64,000 bases of DNA from Cytidiella melzeri (Eukaryota; Basidiomycota; Agaricomycetes; Polyporales; Irpicaceae). Position numbers and translations under genes: made by a program. Location of the stretch: the NCBI GenBank assembly GCA_022592445.1, contig JABYQR010000050.1, positions 119,484 through 183,483 on the forward strand, written 5' to 3'. Under the pieces are notes generated by a model that had not been told where the DNA came from, ran no database searches, and saw nothing but the letters and a program-made list of their open reading frames with translations. This document shows, in pieces, positions 1-13,374 of this stretch (the first letter of the stretch is position 1; each line of letters begins with the position of its first letter).

Positions 1-1003
1 CGGTTGCACCCCTTTTCTTGTCCCCGGACGGGCGGGAGTTGGACTTTGCTTCTACGCAAATATCGCATCCCATAAGTAGATGCCTAGGACACCTCAAAGC
101 CGGTGGTGAGTTCTGCGAGTCGGGATCTGCTCCGTTATTGTACAAAGATATGATATAATCGTTAGGGACCGGCTTGCGGCCGGTTGGGACGAGAGGGGGG
201 AGGGAGATGGCGGCAAGGGAACCTAGGACTGGTGGTAGGGTGGGAGGAGGAAGGATACCACTGTGCGATCTTGTAGGATGACCGGAAGGAGGGGAGGGGG
301 GACGACGGGCGAAGACATCGTTTATGACCGTTCCTAGTGCAAGTCGTAGGCGGACGCCATTCGGGAGTTTATGTTCGTGGGAACTCTGGCCAGGCTGATG
401 TCCTGAGCTCTGTGGGTGCAACTGAGGAGATGTTGGTGGTTGCAGCATCTCGTCAGGTGAATTTGGATGGACGGGCGGTGGTTGGTGCAACATCCCAGCA
501 ATAACCTTCTCAACACCCTCTGCGCGCTGCCGGAGACTACGAGCTAGAGTAAGATCCTGCAAATCGAGCCGTTCATCTTCATCTTCTTCGTGGGTATGGC
601 CAGGACCACCTTCACGAGCGACGAGGCTATTAATACTCTCCCCTTCACTGTAGACATCCTCATCCTCTTCATAGTTCTCCGGGCGCTCACGATGTGTGTA
701 GTTGGGTGAATGTGTGCCTCCCGTTCTGTCCGACATACCCAACTCTGCTCTTGCTTGCGCGAATCGAGTACGAGCATGTACCCATAGTAGATGGTCTATT
801 ATTAGTGTTCTAGTCGACTTCTCTCTTGGGGGTATCGAGTGTAGATGATGGGCATGCTTGTGTGCGGGAGCTTTAAACGGCATGTAGCCTCCTGAACTGC
901 TACTGGGCGGGTGATTTGACCTATTCGACAATGGCGATGAAGGAGTGTGTCGAGGAAATGTGCTGCTGCCAGGTTCAGATGCGATATATGCGTTGGCAGC
1001 CAT
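1..1003 (-). CDS. Uncharacterised Ser/Pro-rich protein, 5' part (runs off the left edge)
   Basis: The minus strand stays open for about 334 codons from an ATG at 1003 to the window edge, with no stop in frame. It looks coding: a low-complexity Ser/Pro N-terminus, then a segment with DHLLWVHARTRFAQARAELG (about residues 75-95), an acidic EEDEDE stretch, a conserved-looking block LPNGVRLRLALGTVINDVFA (about 200-220), Pro-rich linkers and a Cys-containing CPRHLLMGCDIC motif near the edge. I recall similar uncharacterised proteins in mushroom-forming fungi but cannot assign a function. No intron is needed in the visible part. The 3' end is missing because the window starts inside the gene. Confidence 0.7.
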   Translation of the reverse strand, partial: MAANAYIASEPGSSTFPRHTPSSPLSNRSNHPPSSSSGGYMPFKAPAHKHAHHLHSIPPREKSTRTLIIDHLLWVHARTRFAQARAELGMSDRTGGTHSPNYTHRERPENYEEDEDVYSEGESINSLVAREGGPGHTHEEDEDERLDLQDLTLARSLRQRAEGVEKVIAGMLHQPPPVHPNSPDEMLQPPTSPQLHPQSSGHQPGQSSHEHKLPNGVRLRLALGTVINDVFARRPPSPPSGHPTRSHSGILPPPTLPPVLGSLAAISLPPLVPTGRKPVPNDYIISLYNNGADPDSQNSPPALRCPRHLLMGCDICVEAKSNSRPSGDKKRGAT

Positions 1004-1487
1004 CGCCAAGGGTCGTGGTCGAAGGGATGCGTGGGTGTAAGGACGTACTCCAGCCTAAGCTTGAGTGAGCGGTAAGTACACTAACTGGCTTGAGCGCTCC
1101 GGGACTTTCCTTCTCTCAACAAATATGCTCGCCAGTAGTCTCGCATCTGGCGCATACGTAGGCAAAATGGTCTAGGAGCCACAAAAATTCACTGACAAGA
1201 GGTTCGCTGAGGTCGACCTCCAGATGACTTGCGTAGACAAGGGTGAAATTAAGAGGAAAAGTGCCGCCAGCGCGTGTTCATCCGTTCAACGTTCACTGTT
1301 CACCCTAACTAGTGACGCGTGGCACTGCTTCACCAGATTCAAGGTGAGTAACGTAGCTTGGAGGCAGTGCTTGCAGTTACTCATCAAGGCTCGTTAGGTG
1401 AAACGGCTGTAGGTGGATTCATAACGCGTGCAACCAGTGAGTTTGTTCGTCTTCACATAAACAATGCAAATAATAGGATAATTACAG
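1004..1487. other. Intergenic spacer
   Basis: This lies between the start of the left-edge gene and the 3' end of the GTPase gene, both on the minus strand. It should carry the promoter of the left-edge gene. I see no convincing coding signal or repeat. Confidence 0.5.
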
Positions 1488-2740
1488 TCACATCACAATA
1501 CAACAGCCCGCTTTATGCGCTTCCGAGCCACTGTCGGCGACATACCTGAGCGCTGGAGGTGTTTCGCCATGGTCAGAGGCGGACCCATTCTGAGACACCA
1601 AACCGGATGCTGCTAACGATTTCTCAGCTGCCGCCCTTGCCTCTATCCAATCATGCTCCAGCTGGCCGTCGCCCTGCCGCAGACCATTGATCTTTCGCTC
1701 AAGATCTCTCCGTACCTCGTCCAACTCCATTCGTGCATTCGTGTCGACCGCCCCGGCTAAGTCTTTCTGTACGTCCTTCAAGTCCTGCTCGAGTTTCTGT
1801 CCAAGAAATGTCAACTCCCGCTGAAGCTCAATCCCCACATCCGTCTGCTTTACGCTCTTCCTTTCAACGTCCAGCTCGCGCTGCATGCGTACAGGAGCAG
1901 CGGCTTTTTTGGCGAGGTAATTTATCGGTACTTGAGCGGATTTGCGGTCGTCCCTGTATCGGAACATTCTACCACCCTTCGCCAGAACAGGCTGGTAGAA
2001 GAGACTGTCTCCCTTGAGCTCCTTCTCGTGGATCGCCCCGGTGCGCTCGACTACGTCCTTCCACATGGTGGTGACTATTGCGACGTTCTTTAGGTACTCG
2101 TCACCGACAATCTTCTTGAACAAGTTGAAGTTCTTTCTTGACGTCCCGCCAACTCGTACATCAGAAATACGATGCAAGTAGATAACGCCAGTTAGCGTTT
2201 TGCCTTGCTTATATCTGTTCGCTATGGTCAGTCTGTTCTGTTCTCACCGCAATCTATGTCAAATATTGCTTACAGTGATACTATAAAAGCCGCAGTGTTC
2301 ATCAAGACTTCGGTCTCTCTGACCGTGGAGTCGTCGAAACCTGGGGTATCGATAAGGTTGACCCTACGTCCGCCCATCATGATTGGTTTTCCAGGCTGGA
2401 AAGTCTTTGTACAAGACTTGAGGCCTTCTCCAACCGGAAGACTGGAACCGCTGGCTGTATTTATAAACTTGCGAGCAGTGAGTACATTATATGGCGTTCA
2501 GTGGTAGGCTCATGTCTTACTGAGGACTTTCCAGAGCCCGTTGCTCCTAATACCCTATTGACTGCTCGTCAGAAATGATGTTCAAACGACTCCAGACATA
2601 AAATGTGCGTACAATATGTACACCTCAGCTGTAGGCTTCTTTGGCCGTTGCTGCTTCGGCGGGACTGGCGATCCGATAGTTGTTTGCTTGGCTGGCTTGG
2701 AAGACTTGGTTTTCTTCGTCGGCGCGCTAACTTTCCCCAT
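1488..2740 (-). CDS. P-loop GTPase, AIG1/septin-like G domain with coiled-coil tail
   Basis: Four exons can be traced: 2740-2613, 2554-2521, 2467-2282 and 2237-1488 (1098 nt, 365 aa), separated by short GT-AG introns. A Lys/Pro-rich N-terminus leads into a Walker A P-loop, VLGATGSGKSS, that spans an intron. Next come a switch/G3 motif, NLIDTPGFDD, and the block TGVIYLHRISDVRVGG typical of fungal AIG1-like GTPases. The second half is charged and probably coiled coil. The family is expanded in mushrooms; such proteins bind GTP and are often membrane or scaffold associated, but the role here is unknown. The protein ends GCCIVM, which reads as a CaaX box. A good donor (CAG|GTATGT near 1550) could create another C-terminus, so the end is less certain than the G domain. 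Confidence 0.85.
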
Positions 2741-3814
2741 TTTGCTCAATGCTAGGGGAGACTCGGGAGCGATTTCAGTCCTCTACTTTGGCGTTTGGCG
2801 TGAATGTCTTATACGCTATCGACAACTGGTACATCAGAAGCGTGCGCTCGCGTCTGTCCTAAGCTTCGCCGAGATCGTTTATGCACCCTATCATCTTAGA
2901 GCTGGGATGTTCATCCCATGCCGCATGGGTTTACGTCCCTCATGTCTGCAGCGTTTTTCTGACATGCTTTCTTCACATACATGAAACTTCTCCACATATC
3001 AGCAGCGACAATGTCGAGCGGCTTTTGGAACACCACCATCTACAGAAGGCATATTGCAGACACATCGCAATTTCGTCTTTTGGAGATGAATACATGCTTT
3101 GCACCAGAGTAGGGCAGGCGGGCACGCACGTATATGAAGCTTATAGCTTGTGGACAATGTGCAACAGCCGGCTTCAGGTGTCCCATGAGGCTGCCTCCGA
3201 TCATGATTCTCGTGCTGAGCCCATACAGCATGTTTCACAATACCAGCAATACAGGAACGTAAGCCTTTCCACGTTGCCGAAAACCTTGTATCCACATGCT
3301 CAATAGCGTCCTTATTGTAGGGTATCACTGCGGCTTAGTATTGTCCACTACACGCAAGTGACCAATTTCGCGTCCACTGTGGACTCAGCTGCACGATTGC
3401 GCAGCCATATATAAGGTGATAAGGATTGCGGATTCGACCCGTGAGCTTCGGTAAGCCATAACGTCCTATGTCCGAGTCTTCTGTTTCCCTCAGCGCGACA
3501 GCATTCACCACCGAGGTTCGAGGTCTCTATCTCCGCCATGATATATGCGAGCCGCTCACCTAGTAAGGTTAGCTTCGCATGCGCATGATCTAGGTTGGCT
3601 CTTCATTACAAAATGGCCCGTACCACCCAATCAAATGCCTACTCCCAAAGGAGCGGTACAAGCACCGTTTAGTGCCACACGCCGCAATGCTTTCTGGTTC
3701 CAGCCTGTTTCCTGTGCCGATGAGCTACTTTCACCAGCATGCGCAGGAGCCTGAGATGTGACGCGTTTTCACATTCAACGGAAATTTTCTTACTTCGCGA
3801 GCATTTCCGCCTGT
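2741..3814. other. Non-coding or unrecognised spacer
   Basis: Several short ORFs overlap on both strands but none resembles a known family or assembles into a spliced gene. It includes the promoter region of the GTPase gene. I see no tRNA and no clear transposon ends. Confidence 0.4.
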
Positions 3815-4735
3815 CATGTCTGCCAAAGGACGCACTCGTCGTCACGCGCTTCTCTGCCATCGTTGCTCTCGGTTCCATTGCCACCGCTTGCCCCGTGCTA
3901 GCTTCACCTATCAGTCTCGAATGGTCCGCATGGCGTCATGCCCGGCAGCGTGGCGAGCTCCAAGGTCCTCACCGGCTCTGACAGGGACGTCTCCGACGAT
4001 TTGCATAGCGGTCCACCCACCGACATGAGCAGCACTCATAGCTATACTTCCAGCACAGGCGGAGACAACACGAACGCCCTACGATGCTTCAAGTCGCTCC
4101 TACGGCCTGCGTAGAAATCGTTGAGGTCAGTCTCGACGTTATAGAGGCTGGCTATCATAACATCGAACTTAACGAACAAAACCAGACAACCAAATCGGCA
4201 TATGAGTGAGTCACCCCTGCTTATTATATATCGCACACATCCTCGGTTTATTTCTGAGACAGCTCCGTCACTATGAGTGTGCAAAACCTCTACACACCTG
4301 TGAGAGTCCCTCTCGAGCTCGTAAAATGCTGCCTTATCCAGTGGGGTATCCTCCCGGGCAGTGCTCTTTTGCGAATCCATGCTGCCAGCAATGACCCCAC
4401 GGACGACAGAGATACTGATCGATGATCTCGTCTAGATGATTACGCGCTGCTATTGGGAAATTAACCGAGAGTGCTGCAGAATCCATCTCGACTCAAATAT
4501 TTAACCGACTTTCCTACAGGTAAGTTATTGTATGAGATGGGCAAACATTTACATCGCGGAGAATCTAACCGAGAGCGCTGCAGGATCCCTCTCAGATCAT
4601 GCGAGCAGCTTCAACGAACTTTACTCACGGTAGGTTGTCTTCCGCCTATTCGTGTTGCGATTGCTGACGCTATGGATGATAGAGATGATCTACTCGAGAT
4701 GATCACACACCCCTTGTACATCACTGAGTACGGGA
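3815..4735 (+). pseudogene. Degenerate relative of the small PPxY membrane protein gene at 60819-61352
   Basis: The best evidence is the 3' end. Positions 4560-4728 align, on this strand, with the reverse complement of about 60725-60895. Both encode a tail of the form TES-A-x5-L-S-x-HA-x-SFNE-x2-SR followed at once by TAG, and they share roughly 80 further bases downstream. A second partial copy of the tail (LTESAAESIS) lies just upstream at about 4455-4512, so the 3' end is duplicated in tandem. Further upstream, about 3830-3910 encodes a hydrophobic signal-like segment (FSAIVALGSIATACPVLA), and about 3925-4110, in another frame, encodes a Ser/Thr-rich segment. These pieces do not join into one frame. 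I infer an old, broken gene copy; the 3' homology is direct, the 5' extent is a guess. Confidence 0.5.
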
Positions 4736-5614
4736 CCATCAACGAACCCTACTCACGATATCACGCTTGCTTCGTTCCACACTCAACCTCTTGCAAGCGT
4801 CTCTCGACTCTGGCGCAGCATCGTATCCGCCATGGACTTTTTGTAGGTCCCAGTGAACACCGGTATCCCCCAAGTTCTCATGGCTGCGCATTACCACACC
4901 ACGGCATATCAGCCAATCGAAGATGTGGCGCACTTCTGTACATGTATACTTCACTACATCAAACTGATGGCCCTTGAAGCTTTCGGAAGCTCAGCGTTTG
5001 ATTCGAAATCCTGAGACTGTCGGATAAGCATATGCGCCTGTATCCCAAGTTTGGGTCCGACTAGAGCTTTTGCAGGAGGCAGGCAACCCGCTTCCAGGCA
5101 TCAAACGTAGCGATTGTGCTGTAAGCAAGCTCTTCAGAGGAATTGCCAATGTGTAGCGTGACGGCAGATACCGGTGTCCAAACTTGTGGCCCAATGGTGT
5201 GGCCTGTGACAGTTGTGGTGGCTCGAGAACAAACGCTCTAGCCGTATGTGCTGCAAGAACCCACTGCTTATGCTACTTGCATAGAACAAGGCACGATGGT
5301 ATAACATGTTTCTCAGGTGTGGCTGCCTTTCAGTGTGAATTAATGCACGGAACTTTCAAGGTATAAGTCATAACGGTGATGAATGTAGGCAGTTGCATAT
5401 ATATTCCACATTTGAGTGCTATGATCCGTAGCTTGAATAACGCATGCACACAGGCCAAATAGTAATGAGAACCAGGAAGTCAAGTGGATGGCTAACTGCA
5501 GAGAGAATAGCATCCAGAGGAAGATAAACGAGCGGCCAGGTTACTCCTCCGCTGTGTAATCGTCCCTATCGACGACGTAGAAAGAGCTGGCGGTCGAGAG
5601 GCGGTTTGCTGACG
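4736..5614. other. Unrecognised spacer
   Basis: Only short ORFs are found, with no recognisable domains and no clear repeat structure. It separates the degenerate PPxY copy from the 3' end of the next minus-strand gene. Confidence 0.4.
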
Positions 5615-6349
5615 CTACCAGCAATCAGAAAATCCTCGTCGCGTCGGCTGAGGAACATGACCAAACTTACCGGGAGGTGTAACGGGGTCTTCTAATCTAT
5701 TTTCCAGCTCAAGCCTTGCAATTTCGTCCAATAACTCCTTCATCCTGGCCTTCATCCCCCGCAATTGCCTCTGCAGAATCTCCCCCGCTTCTTCGAGGGT
5801 TTTGCCAGCGGCGAGCTGACTCTTGTAGCTGGCCACCGAGAAATTGAAGTCCTTGTCACCACTGAAGACCTTCTCATACAGCGCGATTTCCTCCTGATAC
5901 TTCCAGATGGTTTCCTCATTCTCATGTATGCGTGCTTCCCGAGCTAGCCTCCTCTCCATTTCCCGCTCTTTCTCGGCGTCTCCTCGTGCGATGTCTTCAA
6001 GACACGTTTGGTGCCAGGAGTATGCATCCTTAGGTGAGACCTCGAAGGTACCAGTGCACCTTTGGCCGCCGTAGATAGCAGCGCATTGGAACTTTCCCCA
6101 CGCGACCTGAGGGGGGTTCTCGTACGCGCACAAAAATCTACTGCACCGGTAGGTCTTCGGGGCTGGGTTCTGTGCGCGCTGCTCTGCCGTACTTGCGTTC
6201 TGCTGTGCGGCAGCTATCAATAAACAGAGTGGTCGGTCAATGAGTGCATAGAGATCTTATATAATCCACTTACAGCGGCTCGCCATCTGCAGTGCGTATA
6301 TTATCCCCTTGCATCGGCTCGTCATTTGCGGTGCGGAAGCCTGACTCAT
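5615..6349 (-). CDS. Hypothetical protein with Cys pairs and a coiled coil
   Basis: Two exons, 6349-6274 and 6213-5615, give 675 nt and 224 aa; the 60-bp intron has a GTAAGT donor. The N-terminal third has six cysteines in pairs (YRCSRFLC, then FQCAAIYGGQRC, then WHQTC), suggesting a small zinc-binding or disulfide module. From about residue 100 the protein is a long charged helix rich in Glu, Arg and Lys (EKEREMERRLAREAR and a later LLDEIARLELENRLE heptad-like stretch), so a coiled coil is likely. I do not recognise the family. The start is the ATG closest to a clean splice donor; two Met-rich repeats (xMTSRC, xMASRS) flank the intron. Confidence 0.6.
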
Positions 6350-6901
6350 AGTGAAGCAAGATGATTTTTGGGTTTAAGAACAGTGGACGGCATGGTACGG
6401 AATTTCTACACACCACCTCGTGACATTAGGCCGCAGTGCCAAACGGGCCATTTGAGTGGTACAGTCTGCCACCACGGTGCACGGTAGTCAACAAAACCTT
6501 TTGCTCGTTCGTTTTGCCGCGTTCATGTTGTGGTCATGATGGGACCTTGCGGCCCTTCCCTCGAAAGAACAGCGCTCATGGAAATCGCGACGTGGCCTAC
6601 ACAGCATACAATGGACTTTAGTACACTTTGACCGGTAGTCGATAGAAACTTACTCGTTGAGCGAGCTGTTGGAGGAGTGGCACTGACAGCAGTCGCGCTG
6701 GTTCGGGCGATGGGATGCGAAAGGCTATCATGGCACGAGCGCCGCCTTGGTTTTCCCAGTCCGCCACCACCAACTTGGACCGCTGGCTCTCTGGCCGAAG
6801 TCAAGTTGGCTTTCACTGAATCGCTATTAATTGCACTTAGACTGCTTCCAGACGCTCCGTTGAAGACTAGGACGCCATCATCACGGATCGCATTGTCAAG
6901 T
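6350..6901. other. Intergenic region between divergent genes
   Basis: This lies between two divergently transcribed genes and probably carries both promoters. The RAI1 frame is open upstream to 6677, but I place the start at 6902, where recognisable RAI1 sequence begins, so 6677-6901 is treated as 5' leader. Confidence 0.5.
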
Positions 6902-8490
6902 ATGCCCCCCACCAAGCGTTCGATCTCTGAAGTGGATGTAGAGGAAAAGGACATACCAGCTAGAGACACGAAACGGCGCGTAGACGAAGTCGGCACGGTG
7001 ATAGCAGCTGCAACTACACATTCCAGTGCGGCAAGTCACTCGTTGTCCTATCCTCCGAAAGATCGACCGGTCAAGCCTGTAGCGATCCAATATCCTAGTC
7101 GCCTCTTGACGTTTTCTTACAACACTGAGAGGACTCTGCTGTTTGACAACTCGGCCATGAAATATTTTGCTGCTCCCCCGATGAATGCGGATCTCCGGTA
7201 TGGGTATTCTCGCTGGGTCAAGAGGCCTGAGGAAAAGGGCAGAATAGATGGACTTCTCAAGGCAATAGTCAAACACGGGAAGGATCTCGATATGTCGTCC
7301 AACGATCCCCAACCACAAGGCGTCCAAGGGAAAGTGAGCTCACAGTGGTTGAAGCAAATGTACTGTGTAAGCTGGCGAGGGGTGATGACCAAGTGAGTTG
7401 TTCGCTGACTCTCTCTCTCGAGCGACACTCTCAACTAAGGTATTGTCGTGCGTGTCAGGATTTTGACTGCTCCGTATGAGGAACGAGATGGATGGGAATT
7501 GAATGTGATGGAAATCAACGGTACTCTCTACCTGGAAGAGCACTTGTCGAACGAACGGCTCGCAGAAAAGTTGGGTTTGCTAGAGCTCTCGAGATTGTGA
7601 TGCTGATGGGCTGGTAGAGAAGATATGGCTCCGCATCACCGACAACAATCGTACTATGGTTACTCGTTTGAATCTTTTTGCACGTCTTCTCATCCGCATC
7701 AGCCTGACCTACTCCCTGGGCATCCTCCCGGATGGAGCGGAGACGTGAATACAAACGTGCAGTGGTGCAGTGTGGTGAAAACAAAACTTGCTTCGCATCG
7801 CTTGCTTATTGGTGGCGAAGTAGATTGCGTGAAAGGTATGTGCTGTTTCTCTACATTCTATGGTCACGCTTCATGTGTCGCCATTACAGCGAAGCGGGGC
7901 CACGAACGTTCAGCGGATTACACGCCTGAAGACTACGTAGAACTCAAGACTTCCATGGCTATTCGCGGGCCTCACGATGAAGTCAAGTTTGAAAAGTCTG
8001 TTTTTCTCCCATTTATGCGGCTCCTTAACTTACGCTTATTTTGTAGAAAAATGCTGAAATTCTACTTTCAGTCGTTCCTTCTTGGCGTACCGGTAGTCTC
8101 AACACCATGGATAGTTTTTTCGTTAATTCTGACACTGCACAGGAGATTGTTGTAGGATTTCGCACGCCGCAAGGGCGAGTGATACGCACTCAGAATTTCA
8201 AGACCATGGAGCTACCTCGACTTGTGCGAGGTAAAACGCACGCATGGGATCCTCATGTCTGCATGCATTGGGGCAACACATTCTTGACTTTCTTGCAGAA
8301 GCATGTCCACGCTGGAAGGAAGCACGCAGTTTGGCGAGCCAAATTCACACCTGGTGGCGGCGTCACGTTGAGGACGTTAGATGAAGCCGAGGCCGGTGAA
8401 GTCACGGCTGGTGAAGACAGGATTGGCTTTATTCCACGCTGGTTCTTCGATACTATCGATGAAGTGAACGTACCAAACGCTACCGGATAG
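6902..8490 (+). CDS. RAI1: Decapping nuclease of the DXO/RAI1 family
   Basis: Six exons (6902-7392, 7459-7569, 7618-7835, 7890-7995, 8047-8092, 8143-8490) sum to 1320 nt, 439 aa, all with GT-AG introns of 48-66 bp. RAI1/DXO enzymes remove defective 5' caps or 5' triphosphates from nuclear RNA and, in yeast, stabilise the exonuclease Rat1. Family signatures in order: an N-terminal LLDGLLKAI-like segment (here IDGLLKAI), WRGVMTKILTAPYE, WELN, SYYGYSFESFC, VNTNVQWCSVVKTKL, the metal-binding GGEVDC, the catalytic YVELKTS, then FYFQSFLLGVP, VVGFR and the C-terminal IPRWF. The GxEVD and ExK acidic/Lys residues are all present, so the enzyme should be active. Length fits fungal RAI1. Identification is strong. 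Confidence 0.93.
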
Positions 8491-9451
8491 CATTATGACC
8501 CTACAGCAGTCATCTTCCTCCTGAAGATACCTGCGTTAGCAGCGCACGCATGATCTGGTCAGCAATATCGGCTACAGTCACGTCTCTCTTAAACTCTCAA
8601 AATGAATGTGAGCTCAATTGCCGCACGTTTAACCAGACAGCGAAGCAGAGCGACAACGCGACCGTTAGTTCACGTGCGTATGTCTTGTGGATCTGCTGCG
8701 GCGAATTCCGATGTAGCCCACATTGCTACAGAGCTTATCATCTTTGACGCACAGATTATGCCTCAAATGACATTCATCTCGTTGTCCGGACTGGTGGCTG
8801 AGATCTTTCGTGGTCAGGCTGTCGCAAGTCGCCCTCCACTTGTCGGGTGGTTTTACTTGGAGTATCTCACACGCCGTACTTCCATCCAGGAGAAACATAG
8901 GTGCAACAAAGACGACTAGTGCGCTTGTAAATTCCGGATAAATGCGTTTTGGTGAATAGATCATCTCTGCTCTCATCGCCTCCCCCGAAATCACTCATTG
9001 AATCACCAGTCTCATCATATGATGAGATGTTTTCCCATATCGCAGCAGCTGAGACGGCATGGCTTATTTATCCGTATCACCTCCAGACTTCTCCCATCCA
9101 CTGTTGCACATTGGGGCAAGTTTTGAGAAGCATGAAACACACGGTTCATCTGTTCTTGACACGTCGACAGCGTCTACTGCCGGTGAATCTTCGTCTGGTA
9201 TGTGATTATTCTCATCCTTGCCGGTTATTCGCACTCATACCTAAGCTTCGTTGTCGAAACAGCTCGCCAATGTGACTGTTCGCGGCTCGTATATTGCCAA
9301 TATGAAGAGTTGAGCTTGCCGATGGCCATCTGAACGGACTCGGTCAGTCTCGATATAAGGCCGCAGACGAGAGGAGAGATAACTCTAGGTATCGTCGAGA
9401 TTCCCTCTCCCTGGTCTCCGTCCTTCGTGACTGTCGTCTATGATCGCCACC
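8491..9451. other. Intergenic region
   Basis: Short ORFs on both strands (for example 8602-8919 + and 8665-8994 -) show no recognisable domain and no splice structure joining them. It includes the chitinase promoter. Confidence 0.4.
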
Positions 9452-11304
<1,853 letters not shown>

Positions 11305-11583
11305 TGTACGTTTACTGTGTTTTCCAGGTTTCCGACGCCTTGTCGCTGCGCTTGCTCTCATACCTTTCGACCAGTTCTTCGACAGGCTAGCACTGCGCAT
11401 ACTCTTTTTTTTTCGCTTTTCTTGATCTTCCACGACAGGCTAGTACTGTCCCTACTCTCGCTCTTTGACCTTTTCTTTTCGATCTCTTGCGCTGAGCAGG
11501 TATTGCGGCGCAATACATTATGTTAGAAACACGATACTAGAGACGGCTGTGCCATGTACCATTAGCATGTAGCAAAGAATAGC
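11305..11583. other. Intergenic region with pyrimidine-rich stretch
   Basis: A T/C-rich stretch at about 11400-11490 follows the chitinase stop. No coding signal is seen; it probably holds the chitinase 3' UTR and terminator. Confidence 0.4.
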
Positions 11584-13374
11584 ATGTATTCATACTTCGA
11601 TATCTTCGATCAAAAGGATTGTCAGCCATGTGTGCTAAATCTCCCATACATAGGGGCCAAACAACCTTACTACCACCACGACCAGCGCGGCGCCATGCAC
11701 GACATCGAACCGCTTAAAGCTATTCACCACAATCCTGAGACGATTCTTGAACACGGCGGCACAGCATATCGCTTTTTCAAGAGTGGACTGCTCAGCGACC
11801 TATTTCCCTGCATACTCGAGACTCACGTCCTCATTCGAGATGAGTACGAGCAGGCCTATACCTACATAGATGAGGAGCATCAGAGAGCCAGGCTTGATGT
11901 TCGCGGTAAGTCACCCAGTTTCGTTATAACAGGGCAGCCCGGCAATGGTACGTCTGCTCTTTTCCTACTGTCAACAATGACATCGACGCACACAACTGTT
12001 CACTGTTTGCAGGAAAATCAACTTTCCTCGCGTACGTGCTCATCAAACGCTTACAGCGTAAGCTCCCAACGGCCGTCGAAATTGCTGGCTCGGGGTATGT
12101 TCTGTTTGGCGAACCAGGTGTCGTGCTCTATCTAGGTCGTGAGAAACCCTGCAACGGTCGGTACAAAAACCTCAGCGATGTTTGGGCCCTCTCAGACTCA
12201 TCGCCGGACAACCACATACCTTGCATCGCATTTCGCAACTCGCACTCTGTACTCATCCAAGCTACCTGTCCTGAGCAACACCGTTGGCATGAATGGGCGA
12301 AGACGCCACGCGTCTCTGTATTTATTGGACGTATGGACCTATGGTGAACTCGGCGCTATATTGTACGTCCTTGTGGTCTGAAGTTGCGCTGTTCTCGTGT
12401 CGGACTGAACCTGCCTAGGAGGAAGCTGAACCTTGACACTGAACGCGGGGAGGAGATGTTGTACATGCGCGAGGACCGTCATTTGGCACACCGTGCATGC
12501 CAAACGAGAGAGGTATCTCCGGCACACGATCAAAGCTGTAGCTTCGGACATGTTCACCGCAACGAGAGCCCTGGATAGTTTCAACATGCCCTTTGACAAA
12601 CCGACCCCTCTCATCTTCGTTCGCCCCGAGTCCAAAGAAGCACGAGCAGTTTGCAAAGGATATATCCCGACCACGCACTTAGTCACCATCCTCGCTAATG
12701 CCCTTATCGACAAACAGACTGCGCAGCAGAACTTGGCATTCTCTCACATGAGCAGACACGCTGCAACCAGGTCCGCGGCGGGCTGGATTTTCGAAAACTT
12801 TATGCACGTGCGACTCACGACTGTCTACAAACCAATCTCCTGCGTCGACAGAAATGATCGAGTTACCAACATCGTAATCCCGACGACTGAGAACTTCGTT
12901 ACCGGCACGCTTGACCAACTGAACTCGTCGACGCTGCCCTGTTACTGGCGACCCGGGACTAGCGGATTTCCTGGGATTGACAGCGTCATACGTACTCGTG
13001 ATGAATTGTGGGTGTTTCGAGCAACCGTCGGGCGTCATCGTGGCACGGCTAATGAAGGCTTAACGTGCTTATCCCAACACCTCGGGGCTACTGTTGTAAA
13101 GCAAATTGCGCCTGGTCGTCGGTCCAAGCTTGGAAGACGCACCATCGGCCTTCTGGAATATGGGCGAAGTTTGGCAAAGTTCCCTATGTACTCCTGTCAG
13201 CTTGATTCTGGACTTTCACGGTTCAAGGACAATGTCGCTGATTTGAAGTCTCGGTTTGAAGGAGTAAGCTCTTCTTGTGTTTCCATACGTATGAGCACAT
13301 CACTCAGTCATTTTTCGTAGAGCCACCCCTATAACCCCAATGCCTTGTACGTTCACGCCTCAGAGGTAAGCTGA
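11584..13374 (+). pseudogene. Frameshifted CRN/RHS-like P-loop NTPase
   Basis: The N-terminal part reads RDEYEQAYTYIDE, then VITGQPGNGKSTFLAYVL, a Walker A motif split by an intron (11948-12012), then YVLFGEPGV. This is the pattern of the basidiomycete NTPase family related to Crinkler (CRN) effectors and trypanosome RHS proteins. Later blocks (VWALSDSS, IQATCPEQHRWHEWAK, RSAAGWIFENFMHVRL) fit the same family. Two breaks interrupt it. Near 12305 the frame shifts between EWAK and the expected LDVWTYGELGAIL, and near 12460 it shifts between ERGEEMLYM and CARTVIW. Introns about 12363-12419 and 13264-13320 lie in the right frames around these breaks. The ending at 13374 (YVHASEVS) is inferred. 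Two compensating frameshifts point to a pseudogene, though assembly errors are possible. Function of intact relatives is not established. Confidence 0.7.

Noticed and set aside
3500..3520. tRNA B-box-like GGTTCGAGGTC
   Set aside because: No matching A box or cloverleaf arms could be folded around it.
3816..4028. ORF resembling ribosomal protein L37 (HALLCHRCSRFHCH)
   Set aside because: Only a short Cys/His resemblance; the rest does not fit, and a neighbouring frame encodes a signal-like segment of the PPxY family instead.
6677..6901. Upstream extension of RAI1 to an ATG at 6677
   Set aside because: The frame is open but the extra 75 residues show no family similarity; the start at 6902 fits better.
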